DNA of 64,000 nt from Pseudolactococcus insecticola (GCF_011170065.1 NZ_BLLH01000001.1:1-64000); one strand, 5' to 3'; shown: positions 21,657-29,323, counted from the first letter of the stretch. A program made the numbers and translations. Notes: generated by a model from the sequence alone, not told the origin.

Positions 21657-21860
21657 ATGACTAAAAAACACATTAAGCTAAATTTTGGTTTTGTAAAAGG
21701 TTTATCATCAATTTCTATGCCAATTTTTTCAAACAAGGAACTTAGACTGAAACAGTACTATGAGCTTTCAGACAAAGAACGATTACACAATGATTATCGT
21801 AAATCAACACTTGCGATAAAAGAGGAATTTGACAGTTTTGCCAAAAAATATGCTCGCTAG
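21657..21860 (+). CDS. Hypothetical protein following the orphan MuF tail
   Basis: 67 residues, unrecognised. The ATG overlaps the stop of the orphan tail (TATGACTAA), just as 21008 overlaps the intact MuF stop, so it may be the partner gene of the lost tail variant. An overlapping 29-codon frame (21850–21939, acidic VDEIIEEVEKLPPNQ) could be its original C-terminus after a frameshift. Confidence 0.5.
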   Translation: MTKKHIKLNFGFVKGLSSISMPIFSNKELRLKQYYELSDKERLHNDYRKSTLAIKEEFDSFAKKYAR

Positions 21861-21939
21861 TAACGAACAAGAAACAAATACTGTTGATGAAATTATAGAG
21901 GAGGTTGAAAAGCTTCCTCCTAATCAAAATCAAACATAA
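21850..21939 (+). other. Short acidic ORF overlapping the previous gene
   Basis: ATG 21850 to TAA 21939, 29 codons. Either a tiny gene or the frameshifted continuation of 21657–21860. Confidence 0.3.
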
Positions 21940-21943
21940 AATC

Positions 21944-21974
21944 AAAGCGCAAAGCCAAACGGCCTGCGCTTTTC
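21944..21974 (+). terminator. Terminator in the phage remnant
   Basis: AAAGCGCA (21944–21951) pairs with TGCGCTTT (21965–21972). From here to 22152 no gene is seen; the stretch holds a small palindrome (AAGGTCGGCACCTT) and the ribosome site of the scaffold gene. Confidence 0.65.
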
Positions 21975-22152
21975 TTATACCCAAAATTGACCGAAACTGT
22001 CGTAAAACTAGTTGCAAAGCCTAATCAAACAAGAAAACAAACACAAAAAGAGCTTGTCACTGACTAGACGCTTGCAGCATTCGCCTACAGGGCGTTAAAC
22101 ACACATCCTATCAAGGTCGGCACCTTGTCAAACAGTCGAGAAGGAGAACAAC

Positions 22153-22752
22153 ATGAAACGTGAAGAATTGGCAAAACTAGGCCTATCTGATGAACAAGTG
22201 GACAACGTGATGAAACTTCACGGCAAGGGTATCCAAGACGAGACGGCGCTCAAAGAGCAGCTCGCAACTTTGGAGACCGAGCGTGATGGTTTCAAAGCGC
22301 AGTTGGCTGACCGTGACAAGGACATCAAGGACTTGAAAAAGCAGTCAGCAAACAGCGAGGAAATCCAGTCAAAACTGAGCGACTTGCAATCTAAATATGA
22401 CAATGAGACGAAAACGCTCAATGATCAGTTGCAGGCTACGAAACTTGACAGCGCAATCACGTCAGCACTTGCGTTATCAAAAGCACGTGACCCGCAAGAC
22501 ATCAGGGCTTTGCTGAAGTCTGACGACATCAAAATTGGGTCTGACGGGGCTTTGCTTGGCCTAGATGAGCAACTCAAAACGCTTCAAGAATCAAAGGCTT
22601 ATCTGTTTACAGAGACGCCTAAAACGAGTGGCACGAACCCACAAGGCGGAAAATCAGCGGCTTTCACGGGCGACGTCACGAGCGCAATCAAATCAAACTC
22701 GGTCAATCTGACGGAGTTTATCAAACAATCAAATTCAAATCAAGGAGAATGA
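22153..22752 (+). CDS. Phage scaffold protein (GP20/DUF4355-like)
   Basis: 199 residues. N-terminal KLGLSDEQVDNVMKLHGKGIQDE, then a long coiled coil (residues ~25–100), and a C-terminal segment ending in NPQGGK … LTEFIKQ. This is the layout of phage scaffolding proteins that guide procapsid assembly. GAGAAGGAG ribosome site. Directly followed by the capsid gene stub, the normal phage order. Confidence 0.8.
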   Translation: MKREELAKLGLSDEQVDNVMKLHGKGIQDETALKEQLATLETERDGFKAQLADRDKDIKDLKKQSANSEEIQSKLSDLQSKYDNETKTLNDQLQATKLDSAITSALALSKARDPQDIRALLKSDDIKIGSDGALLGLDEQLKTLQESKAYLFTETPKTSGTNPQGGKSAAFTGDVTSAIKSNSVNLTEFIKQSNSNQGE

Positions 22753-22756
22753 TTAA

Positions 22757-22888
22757 ATGGCAAATGAACTCACGCAATTAGCGAATGTTATCACACCAGA
22801 AGTCTTTAACAGTAGGCGGTATACCGTCAATATTGTGCTTGCGACTCTATATTTCAAGCGAAAAGCGTTCGTTAGAGCGTTTTTTTGA
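22757..22888 (+). pseudogene. Truncated major capsid protein gene
   Basis: Starts MANELTQLANVITPEVFNS, a common start of phage major capsid proteins, then runs after ~19 codons into unrelated sequence and the right copy of the 40-bp repeat, stopping at 22888. More than 90% of a normal capsid gene is missing. Confidence 0.75.
22848..22887 (+). repeat. Right copy of the 40-bp terminator-like repeat (attR-like)
   Basis: Matches 19022–19063 with one substitution and a T-run shorter by two. Immediately followed by the pepP -10 box. Confidence 0.85.
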
Positions 22889-22894
22889 TATAAT
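22886..22894 (+). promoter_or_regulatory. pepP extended -10 promoter
   Basis: TGATATAAT at 22886–22894, overlapping the last bases of the repeat; GAGGAG ribosome site before ATG 22930. Confidence 0.6.
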
Positions 22895-22929
22895 AGATTT
22901 ATAAGCAAATTGATAGGAATGAGGAGCAG

Positions 22930-23991
22930 ATGACTAGACTATCGACTTTTAGAGAACGGCTGGTGACAGCGGATCTTGACGGGATTATCGTGACAAATCT
23001 AAAAAATATTTATTACCTAAGCGGATTTTGGGGAACAGCTGGGACGGTGTTTATCACACGTCAGGCACAGTATTTGCTGGTTGATGCGCGTTATATTCTT
23101 GCGGCGCGTGATGTGGCAGATGAGCATTTTGAAATACTTGAAACGCGTGATGCTGTAAGCGAGATTGCAAAGCTTGTCAAGAAAGAAAATCTGACGAAAA
23201 TTGGTTTTGAGGATGATCTGAGCTATGCTGGCTATCAAGCCATGTCTGAGGTGCTTGCAACGGTAGAGCTGAACTCACTCAGCCAGTTTACAGAGATTCA
23301 GCGTCAGATTAAGTCTTCTGACGAGGTGAAAATCATCCAAAAAGCCTGTCAGATTTCTGATCAAGCGTTCAGAGATATGCTCAAGTTCATCGAGCCTGGT
23401 AAGACCGAGCTTGATGTGGCAAATTTTCTTGATTTTAAGATGCGGGAACTTGGGGCATCTGGCATTAGCTTTGACACGATCGTGGCATCAGGTAAGCGTA
23501 GTAGCCTGCCACATGGCCGTGCGAGTCACAAACCGATTGCTTTTGGCGACATTGTGACAGTGGATTTTGGCTGCTACTATGACCATTATGCGAGTGACAT
23601 GACGCGGACTTTTTTTGTCGGGCAGGCAGATGAGCAGTTGCGAGACATCTATAACACAGTTCTAAGCGCTAACCAGGCCGTGATTGATGCGACAAAGGCC
23701 GGTATGACTTATGGCGACTATGATAAAACAGCGCGTGATGTGATTGACTCGGCAGGATTTGGGGCGCAATTTAGCCATGGCATCGGGCACGGTCTAGGCC
23801 TTGATGTGCACGAGATGCCTTATTTTCCACGTGCGTCAGAAACGCATTTACAGGAAAATATGGTCATCACAGATGAGCCAGGGATTTATTTGGAAAATGT
23901 CGGTGGTGTTCGGATTGAGGATGATTTACTGGTGACTAAAGAAGGGGTTCAAGTCCTGACTTTGGCACCAAAAGAGCTGATTATTATATAA
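22930..23991 (+). CDS. pepP: Xaa-Pro aminopeptidase (aminopeptidase P, M24)
   Basis: Cytoplasmic metallopeptidase that removes N-terminal residues preceding proline. 353 residues. The N-terminal creatinase-like domain is followed by the pita-bread catalytic domain with dinuclear metal ligands: Asp in VTVDFGCYY, Asp in YASDMTRTFF, His in GIGHGLGLDVHE, Glu in TDEPGIYL, and Glu in VRIEDDLLV. It precedes efp, the classic lactococcal pairing. Confidence 0.93.
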   Translation: MTRLSTFRERLVTADLDGIIVTNLKNIYYLSGFWGTAGTVFITRQAQYLLVDARYILAARDVADEHFEILETRDAVSEIAKLVKKENLTKIGFEDDLSYAGYQAMSEVLATVELNSLSQFTEIQRQIKSSDEVKIIQKACQISDQAFRDMLKFIEPGKTELDVANFLDFKMRELGASGISFDTIVASGKRSSLPHGRASHKPIAFGDIVTVDFGCYYDHYASDMTRTFFVGQADEQLRDIYNTVLSANQAVIDATKAGMTYGDYDKTARDVIDSAGFGAQFSHGIGHGLGLDVHEMPYFPRASETHLQENMVITDEPGIYLENVGGVRIEDDLLVTKEGVQVLTLAPKELIII

Positions 23992-24014
23992 ATTTGGCTA
24001 ATTTGCCCTAAATA

Positions 24015-24023
24015 TGATAAAAT
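24015..24023 (+). promoter_or_regulatory. efp extended -10 promoter
   Basis: TGATAAAAT at 24015–24023. An ATG lies 7 nt downstream at 24031. Confidence 0.55.
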
Positions 24024-24030
24024 AGAAGAA

Positions 24031-24057
24031 ATGCAAAATATGAAAGTGAGACTATAA
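24031..24057 (+). other. Possible leaderless 8-codon upstream ORF before efp
   Basis: ATG 24031 encodes M-Q-N-M-K-V-R-L and stops at TAA 24055–24057, one codon before the efp start and in the same frame. It covers the only ribosome-site-like sequence of efp (AAAGTGAG). Confidence 0.35.
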
Positions 24058-24060
24058 AAA

Positions 24061-24618
24061 ATGGTAGCAGCAAACGAACTTAAAGCGGGGATGACTTTTG
24101 AATCGGACGGCAAACTTTTGCGCGTCATGGAAGCCAGCCACCACAAACCAGGTAAAGGTAACACCATCATGCGTATGAAACTGCGTGACGTCCGTACGGG
24201 TTCAACTTTTGACACGTCTTACCGTCCTGAAGAAAAATTTGACCAAGCCATCATCGAAACGCATAACGCCCAATATCTTTACCAAATGGACGACACAGCT
24301 TTCTTTATGGACAACGAAACTTACGACCAATACGAAATTCCAGTTGCAAATGTTGAACATGAGCTGAAATTTATCCTTGAAAACGAAGAGGTGAAAATTC
24401 AATTCTTCGGGGACGAAGTCATTGGTGTACAAGTACCGTCAACTGTCATTTTAACCGTGACTGACACACAACCATCTATTAAAGGCGCAACTGTCACAGG
24501 TTCTGGTAAACCAGCAACGATGGAGACAGGTCTTGTTGTCAATGTCCCTGACTTTATCGAAGTGGGTCAAAAATTGGAAATCAATACTGAAACTAGCTCT
24601 TATTTGAAACGCGCATAA
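24061..24618 (+). CDS. efp: Translation elongation factor P
   Basis: Relieves ribosome stalling at polyproline stretches. 185 residues, three β-barrel domains. The domain I tip loop [10 protein letters not shown] carries Lys32, the residue modified in B. subtilis EF-P. The C-terminal signature [15 protein letters not shown] is present. Followed after 22 nt by yqhY. Confidence 0.96.
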   Translation: MVAANELKAGMTFESDGKLLRVMEASHHKPGKGNTIMRMKLRDVRTGSTFDTSYRPEEKFDQAIIETHNAQYLYQMDDTAFFMDNETYDQYEIPVANVEHELKFILENEEVKIQFFGDEVIGVQVPSTVILTVTDTQPSIKGATVTGSGKPATMETGLVVNVPDFIEVGQKLEINTETSSYLKRA

Positions 24619-24640
24619 GCTGTTTTAGGAAAGGAAGATT

Positions 24641-25045
24641 ATGACAGATACGATAACACAAGAAGAAACCTTGGGTGAAATTGTCATTGCACCTCAAGTT
24701 GTTGAAACAATTGTTGCGATTGCAGCAGCAAAAGTTGACGGCGTCTATAGCTTGCGTAACAAACGTTTTGCAGATCGCATTGGCAAAAAAGCGGATGGTC
24801 GCGGTGTTTATGTGCGCCAAGAAGATGACAAAGTCGCAGTTGACATCTATGTTTACCTGACTTATGGTGTGTCAGTGCCAAGTGTCGCAATGGCCATGCA
24901 GTCTGCTGTTAAAGACAGTGTCAAGGATATGAGCGATATTGCGATTGACGAGGTCAATATCCACGTCGCTGGTGTCGTACCTGAAAAGACACCAAAACCT
25001 GACTTCAAAGAACTCTTTGATGAGGATTTTCTAGATGTCGACTAA
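24641..25045 (+). CDS. yqhY: Asp23/Gls24 family envelope stress protein (YqhY-like)
   Basis: 134 residues with the family core LGEIVIAPQVVETIVAIAAAKVDGVYSL … VDIYVYLTYGVSVPSVAMAMQSAVKDSV … VNIHVAGVV. In Firmicutes YqhY is linked to control of acetyl-CoA carboxylase. AAAGGAAG ribosome site. Overlaps nusB by 11 bp. Confidence 0.9.
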   Translation: MTDTITQEETLGEIVIAPQVVETIVAIAAAKVDGVYSLRNKRFADRIGKKADGRGVYVRQEDDKVAVDIYVYLTYGVSVPSVAMAMQSAVKDSVKDMSDIAIDEVNIHVAGVVPEKTPKPDFKELFDEDFLDVD

Positions 25046-25664
25046 GCCATTAAGCCAGCACGAAATTCGAATTCGTGCGATTCAAGCACTTTATTTGCTT
25101 GAAGTGCAACCTGATGAAACTGTAGAGGATGCGATGACTTTCGCCCTCACAAATGACGATAGACTTGAGCTTGAAACAAGTGAGGTTTCAAGTCCTAAGC
25201 CAGTCAAAACAGCATCGAAAAAATCAAAAGCAATCCGAACATTCACCCCAGATGGTGACGGTGTCAAGATGACTGTTGAAAATGCTGAGCCAGAAGTAGC
25301 AAATCTACCCAAAGTACTGACAAATGATGTCCCTGAAATTCATAACTTCATTGACAACTTTGATGAAGTCAACCAAGAGGGGTTGTCATTTCTGATGTCC
25401 TTGGTCTATGGTGTGCGTGCCAAAAAAGCAGAGCTTGATCGTGAGCTTTCAACGCATTTGCAAACAGGTTGGTCAATGACACGCCTTGTACCTGTCAATC
25501 GTGTGATTTTACGACTTGGTGCTTTCGAGATTAAGCATGCAACGACACCACGTGTTGTGGCCATCAATGAAGCAATCGAACTTGCAAAATCATTTAACGA
25601 TGAGAAAGACGCCAAGTTTATTAACGCGGTTCTGTCCAAGGTTACTGAGCCAGAAATTGATTGA
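25035..25664 (+). CDS. nusB: Transcription antitermination protein NusB
   Basis: 209 residues versus ~130–140 in most bacteria. N-terminus HEIRIRAIQALYLLEVQPDE and C-terminus TRLVPVNRVILRLGAFEI … RVVAINEAIELAKSFNDEKDAKFINAVLSKV are canonical for NusB, which works with NusA/NusE on rRNA boxA. The extra length is a charged, low-complexity insertion at residues ~45–90 (KPVKTASKKSKAIR). Last gene of the efp operon. Confidence 0.92.
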   Translation: MSTKPLSQHEIRIRAIQALYLLEVQPDETVEDAMTFALTNDDRLELETSEVSSPKPVKTASKKSKAIRTFTPDGDGVKMTVENAEPEVANLPKVLTNDVPEIHNFIDNFDEVNQEGLSFLMSLVYGVRAKKAELDRELSTHLQTGWSMTRLVPVNRVILRLGAFEIKHATTPRVVAINEAIELAKSFNDEKDAKFINAVLSKVTEPEID

Positions 25665-25671
25665 ATTATAA

Positions 25672-25707
25672 AAAAACAGGCTTTCCATTATTGGAAAGCC
25701 TGTTTTT
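25672..25707. terminator. Bidirectional terminator between nusB and the PASTA gene
   Basis: AAAAACAGGCTTTCCA and TGGAAAGCCTGTTTTT form a perfect 16-bp stem around a 4-nt loop. The PASTA gene stop codon lies at its edge. Confidence 0.9.
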
Positions 25708-26965
25708 AGTTTCTAGAGCTGCTAGGACGCGACGCTGAGCTAGCTGATGTGCTGCTTGATGTCGTATCGCTAGCGTTTGGCACATCAGAGCTTGGTGTTG
25801 TTGCAACATTGAGTTCTAAGGTATCCCCATTTGCCACGGCTGAGATGATACTGCCAGCAGCAACAGATGTCGTACTTGTAAAGTCTATTTTGCAAGTAAT
25901 GCCAAGGTTGCGCAAGGTGGTAATCGCACTTGTTGCGCTAGTGCCAACAAGGGTTTTCGGATCAATCTGATCAATGGCCCTCTGGTAAGACTGCGGTGCT
26001 GCCATGACGAGGGTGATATAACTATCTGGAAAGAAGACTGTGGTACCAGTAGCAATGCTCTGATCACTGACGTTTGATGTCTTGACACCGCTATATGTGA
26101 TGTGGTCGCTTGCCATGCCAAGTGCAGTTAATTTTGCGACAGCGTCGTTATAACTAAGACCTGTTAGAGATGGCATTTCACCCGTTTTTACAACTGAGCC
26201 ACTAGAGACGACAAAACGTAAGTCGCTGGGTTCTTTGACGTGATACTCAGTGTGTTGATCAGGCTTTTGTGAGATGATAAAACCAGCAGCAATGGTCGTT
26301 GAGTTCTCATAAGTAATCGTGATATGCTCAGCAGTTACGCCTTCTGCAATTAAGCTATCACGCGAGTCTGAAAAGGGTTTATTGACCCAGTCGCCGATAG
26401 CAAACACATCACGCCCGTCACTGATTTCAAGCGTTAAGACGTCATCATGCGGGTTGAAATTTTTCTTAGTTGTGGTATTGATCACATTACCAACTTTTTT
26501 GCTTGAATAGACGCGTTTGAGCTTAATATTTTTGTCGGTTAGTTTGAAATCTTCGCGTAATTGTGTCAAGGCGTCGTTTTCCGATTTTCCTTTGAGATTT
26601 GGGATATCGATACCCTGAAATTCGCTGATAAAAATCTTAATGGTCCCGAGATTTTTGGCAAGTGAGCCAGAATCTGGATCCGTTCTGAGTGCGATGTTGG
26701 ATTTGCCAGCGTACTGAGTCTGATCATAGGTGATTTTCTTAAAACCAAGTTTGACGAGTTTATTGGTTGCATCTGCCTTGCTCAATCCTTTGACGTCAGG
26801 GACGATGAGAGATTTTGAGCTATCAAAAAAGATGAAGACAGCTGTGATAACACCAGTTAAGATTGCAATGCCGATAAATAGTGCCATGCGCCCAAAACCA
26901 TGCCAGATTTTGTGGACAGTTGCCTTGAGAGATGATGTGGATTTTTGATCTGTACTTTTTGCCAT
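25706..26965 (-). CDS. Membrane-anchored PASTA-repeat protein without kinase domain
   Basis: 419 residues: short cytoplasmic N-terminus, one membrane segment (MALFIGIAILTGVITAVFIFF, residues ~27–48), then about five PASTA-like repeats (first VPDVKGLSKADATNKLVKLGF, second IPNLKGKSENDALTQL, fourth MPSLTGLSYNDAVAKLTALGM) and a Ser/Thr-rich tail. PASTA repeats bind peptidoglycan or lipid II in PknB/StkP kinases and PBP2x; here no kinase or PBP domain is attached. A sensor or wall-binding role is inference. The promoter places +1 at the ATG. Confidence 0.85.
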   Translation of the reverse strand: MAKSTDQKSTSSLKATVHKIWHGFGRMALFIGIAILTGVITAVFIFFDSSKSLIVPDVKGLSKADATNKLVKLGFKKITYDQTQYAGKSNIALRTDPDSGSLAKNLGTIKIFISEFQGIDIPNLKGKSENDALTQLREDFKLTDKNIKLKRVYSSKKVGNVINTTTKKNFNPHDDVLTLEISDGRDVFAIGDWVNKPFSDSRDSLIAEGVTAEHITITYENSTTIAAGFIISQKPDQHTEYHVKEPSDLRFVVSSGSVVKTGEMPSLTGLSYNDAVAKLTALGMASDHITYSGVKTSNVSDQSIATGTTVFFPDSYITLVMAAPQSYQRAIDQIDPKTLVGTSATSAITTLRNLGITCKIDFTSTTSVAAGSIISAVANGDTLELNVATTPSSDVPNASDTTSSSTSASSASRPSSSRN

Positions 26966-26971
26966 ATTATC

Positions 26972-27000
26972 ATTATAAATGAAAATATGGCATTTGCCAA
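26972..27000 (-). promoter_or_regulatory. Promoter of the PASTA gene placing +1 at its ATG
   Basis: On the minus strand TTGGCA (27000–26995), 17-bp spacer, TATAAT (26977–26972), then six bases and the ATG at 26965. No room for a ribosome site. Confidence 0.65.
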
Positions 27001-27012
27001 CGATTATCTAAG

Positions 27013-27921
27013 TTAATTTTCAGAGTGATGGTCGTGTTCGTGGGTATTTTCATCGATTTCGATGGCTGAAAAGGCGACTTGGTGATGCGCCAAAATCTGC
27101 CGTGCTACTATTTTCGCATGTGCTTGATCAGAAGTTAGGATTGTCATGTGGAGCATGGCTGCGTGTTTCTCACCATCAATGGACCAGATGCAAAGCTCGG
27201 TCATGGCACCAATCTCAGGCTGCGCTTCAAGCTCAGCTAAAAGTTGCACAGCATTTACGGTCTCGGGTGCAGCCTCCATTAGAATCCGCAGCGTGCCGAT
27301 AAATTTTGGAATAGCCTGTGTTAAGATGAAAATCGAGATGGCAAGGGAGAGCAGGGGATCAAGCCAGTACCATGGTTTGAAGTGGATGACGACTGACACA
27401 AGTAAGACTGCAACCCAGCCTAATACATCTTCAAGCATATGTAAATTGAGTAGGCTCTCGTTTCGTGAGCTACCACGTGTCATGAGGTAGGCGCCAAAAC
27501 TATTGGCTAAAATCGCAAAAATGGCTAAGAAAAACATACCTGAACTCTCAACAGGTGCCGGATGGATCAAGCGCGGGAACCCCTCGATGATGACAAGGAT
27601 CGATCCTGTCAGTAAAATCACGCTGGTAATTAAAGCGCCAAGCAGGGAAAATCTTCGGTAACCTAAGGTATATGACTTGTCAGATTTTTTGCGGGATATT
27701 TTTTCAAAAAACCAGGCAAAACCGACTGCAATCGCGTCTCCTGTGTCATGAACGGCATCACTCATGATGGCAACTGAGCCAAACATGGCGCCAAAAATAA
27801 ACTCTAAGGCGGCGAAAACGATGTTTAGGACGAAAACAATGGTAATCCGCTTACCTGCACCTTGTACGACAGAATCGCTAGATAGTACATGATGTGTATG
27901 GTGCTTATGATTTTGTATCAT
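27013..27921 (-). CDS. Cation diffusion facilitator metal exporter (CzcD/ZitB-like)
   Basis: 302-residue efflux protein exporting Zn2+ or similar ions in exchange for H+. N- and C-terminal His clusters (NHKHHTHH, EHDHHSEN), six membrane segments, and CDF core with SDAVHDTGDAIAVGFAW (HxxxD site) plus an ALLVSV-type TM5. Start at 27921 chosen because GAAGGGA lies upstream; it overlaps the regulator gene by 17 bp, so the two form an operon. Confidence 0.9.
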   Translation of the reverse strand: MIQNHKHHTHHVLSSDSVVQGAGKRITIVFVLNIVFAALEFIFGAMFGSVAIMSDAVHDTGDAIAVGFAWFFEKISRKKSDKSYTLGYRRFSLLGALITSVILLTGSILVIIEGFPRLIHPAPVESSGMFFLAIFAILANSFGAYLMTRGSSRNESLLNLHMLEDVLGWVAVLLVSVVIHFKPWYWLDPLLSLAISIFILTQAIPKFIGTLRILMEAAPETVNAVQLLAELEAQPEIGAMTELCIWSIDGEKHAAMLHMTILTSDQAHAKIVARQILAHHQVAFSAIEIDENTHEHDHHSEN

Positions 27922-28237
27922 GAAGCTGAGTCCCTTCAAGTTCTTGTGCATGGCTAACGGATAAGGCTAGCAGTTGTAGGATGTGCTTGTCACCAATTTT
28001 GTAAATGATGGACCTGCCGGATCTGTCTTGCTTGACAAGCTGATGTGTGCGAAGAATGCTTAGCTGATGCGAGGTAGCTGACTGTTCAAGACCTAGTTTA
28101 AGTGAGATTTCAGAGACGTTATAAGGGGCGTCAGCCAGCAATAATAGGATCCTCAACCGTGATGGATTAGCTAGAATTTTGTGGATATGGACGATTTCTT
28201 GGACGAGATAGCGTTCATTATATGATGGTTTTGTCAT
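27905..28237 (-). CDS. ArsR/SmtB-family metal-sensing repressor
   Basis: 110-residue winged-helix regulator. Recognition region VSEISLKLGLEQSATSHQLSILR. The α5 metal site D-x-H-x10-H-x2-E (in GDKHILQLLALSVSHAQE) is the Asp/His/His/Glu arrangement of zinc sensor SmtB. It likely represses itself and the CDF exporter until zinc is in excess. The promoter puts the ATG at the predicted +1. Confidence 0.9.
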   Translation of the reverse strand: MTKPSYNERYLVQEIVHIHKILANPSRLRILLLLADAPYNVSEISLKLGLEQSATSHQLSILRTHQLVKQDRSGRSIIYKIGDKHILQLLALSVSHAQELEGTQLHDTKS

Positions 28238-28272
28238 ATGAATAGTTTATCATATCTACTGTGAGTTGTAAA
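28236..28272 (-). promoter_or_regulatory. Promoter and operator of the metal-regulator operon
   Basis: Minus-strand TTTACA (28272–28267), 17-bp spacer, TAAACT (28249–28244, preceded by TGA), then six bases and the ATG. The inverted repeat ATATGA…TCATAT (28236–28255) covers the -10 and start codon and is the probable SmtB-type operator. Confidence 0.55.
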
Positions 28273-28317
28273 ATAATTGAAAAAAGTGGGATGAATGACC
28301 ATTATTCTCAAACTATT

Positions 28318-28346
28318 TGGTAAAATAGAGATATAAAACGTTTTCA
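28318..28346 (+). promoter_or_regulatory. manA promoter with cre-like site
   Basis: Extended -10 TGGTAAAAT at 28318–28326. ATAAAACGTTTTCA at 28333–28346 matches the catabolite-responsive element except its first two bases; it lies just downstream of the promoter, a typical position for CcpA repression. Confidence 0.5.
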
Positions 28347-28368
28347 TAAATATAGAAAGAAGCTCATC

Positions 28369-29322
28369 ATGACACAACCACTATTTCTCAAATCAGTTCT
28401 ACAAGAAAAAATCTGGGGGGGCGATCACCTCAAATCATTTGGCTATGACCTGCCAAGTGGCAAAGTAGGCGAATACTGGGCGATTTCTGCGCATCCAAAC
28501 GGTGTTTCAACTGTTGAAAATGGTGACTACGCTGGGCAAAAGTTGAATGATCTCTACCAAAACCATCGTGAGTTATTTGGTAACTCGAAAAAAGAAGTCT
28601 TTCCGTTACTAACCAAAATATTGGACGCAAACGACTGGCTGAGTGTGCAAGTTCACCCTGATGATACTTATGGTCTTGCAAATGAAGGCGAGCTTGGCAA
28701 AACAGAATGCTGGTATATTATCGCAGCAGAACCTGATGCTGAGATTATCTACGGTCACAATGCCAAGGATAAGTCTGAATTGCGCAGCATGATTGAGTCT
28801 GGTGACTGGGACCATTTGCTGAGCAAAGTCAAGGTCAAGGCTGGCGACTTTTTCTACGTGCCAAGTGGTACCATGCATGCGATTGGTAAAGGCATCTTGA
28901 TTCTTGAGACGCAACAATCTTCTGATACGACATATCGTGTCTATGACTTTGATCGCAAAGATGACACAGGTAATTTGCGTGAGCTTCATATTGAAAAATC
29001 AATCGACGTTTTGAACTTTGGCGCACCTGCAAATACTGTGCCAGTGGTGACGCAGGCAGATAATCTCGTCAGAACGACATTTGTCTCAAACGACTTCTTT
29101 ACAGTTGAAAAATGGGAAATTTCAGGCCTTGTCAATTTTGACAAAACTGCACCTTATACATTGTGCTCAGTACTTGACGGTTCAGGCGTCTTGCGTGTTT
29201 CAGGTACAGATTACCCTGTTAAAAAAGGCGACCATTTCATTTTGACGAGTGACATTTCATCTTGGTCGTTTGATGGCGCTCTCACTATCATTGCAAGCCA
29301 CGACGGCGAAAAACTCGTTTAA
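28369..29322 (+). CDS. manA: Mannose-6-phosphate isomerase, class I
   Basis: Interconverts mannose-6-P and fructose-6-P. 317 residues. Zinc-site motifs LSVQVHPDD and KTECWYII, and the cupin stretch GDFFYVPSGTMHAIGKGILILE. Family-typical Firmicutes length. The neopullulanase-like gene starts one base after its stop, so the two are co-transcribed. Confidence 0.95.
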   Translation: MTQPLFLKSVLQEKIWGGDHLKSFGYDLPSGKVGEYWAISAHPNGVSTVENGDYAGQKLNDLYQNHRELFGNSKKEVFPLLTKILDANDWLSVQVHPDDTYGLANEGELGKTECWYIIAAEPDAEIIYGHNAKDKSELRSMIESGDWDHLLSKVKVKAGDFFYVPSGTMHAIGKGILILETQQSSDTTYRVYDFDRKDDTGNLRELHIEKSIDVLNFGAPANTVPVVTQADNLVRTTFVSNDFFTVEKWEISGLVNFDKTAPYTLCSVLDGSGVLRVSGTDYPVKKGDHFILTSDISSWSFDGALTIIASHDGEKLV

Positions 29323-29323
29323 T

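Larger units (their letters stand above)
19022..22887 (+). mobile_element. Prophage remnant: head-gene fragment between direct repeats
   Basis: About 3.9 kb holding a 5'-truncated MuF minor head gene, small accessory genes, a scaffold gene and a 3'-truncated capsid gene, between two copies of the tRNA-Cys terminator. No integrase, replication, terminase, portal or tail gene is present. The host order without it would be tRNA-Cys–terminator–pepP. The simplest reading is a prophage integrated at the terminator and then deleted from both ends. Confidence 0.8.
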
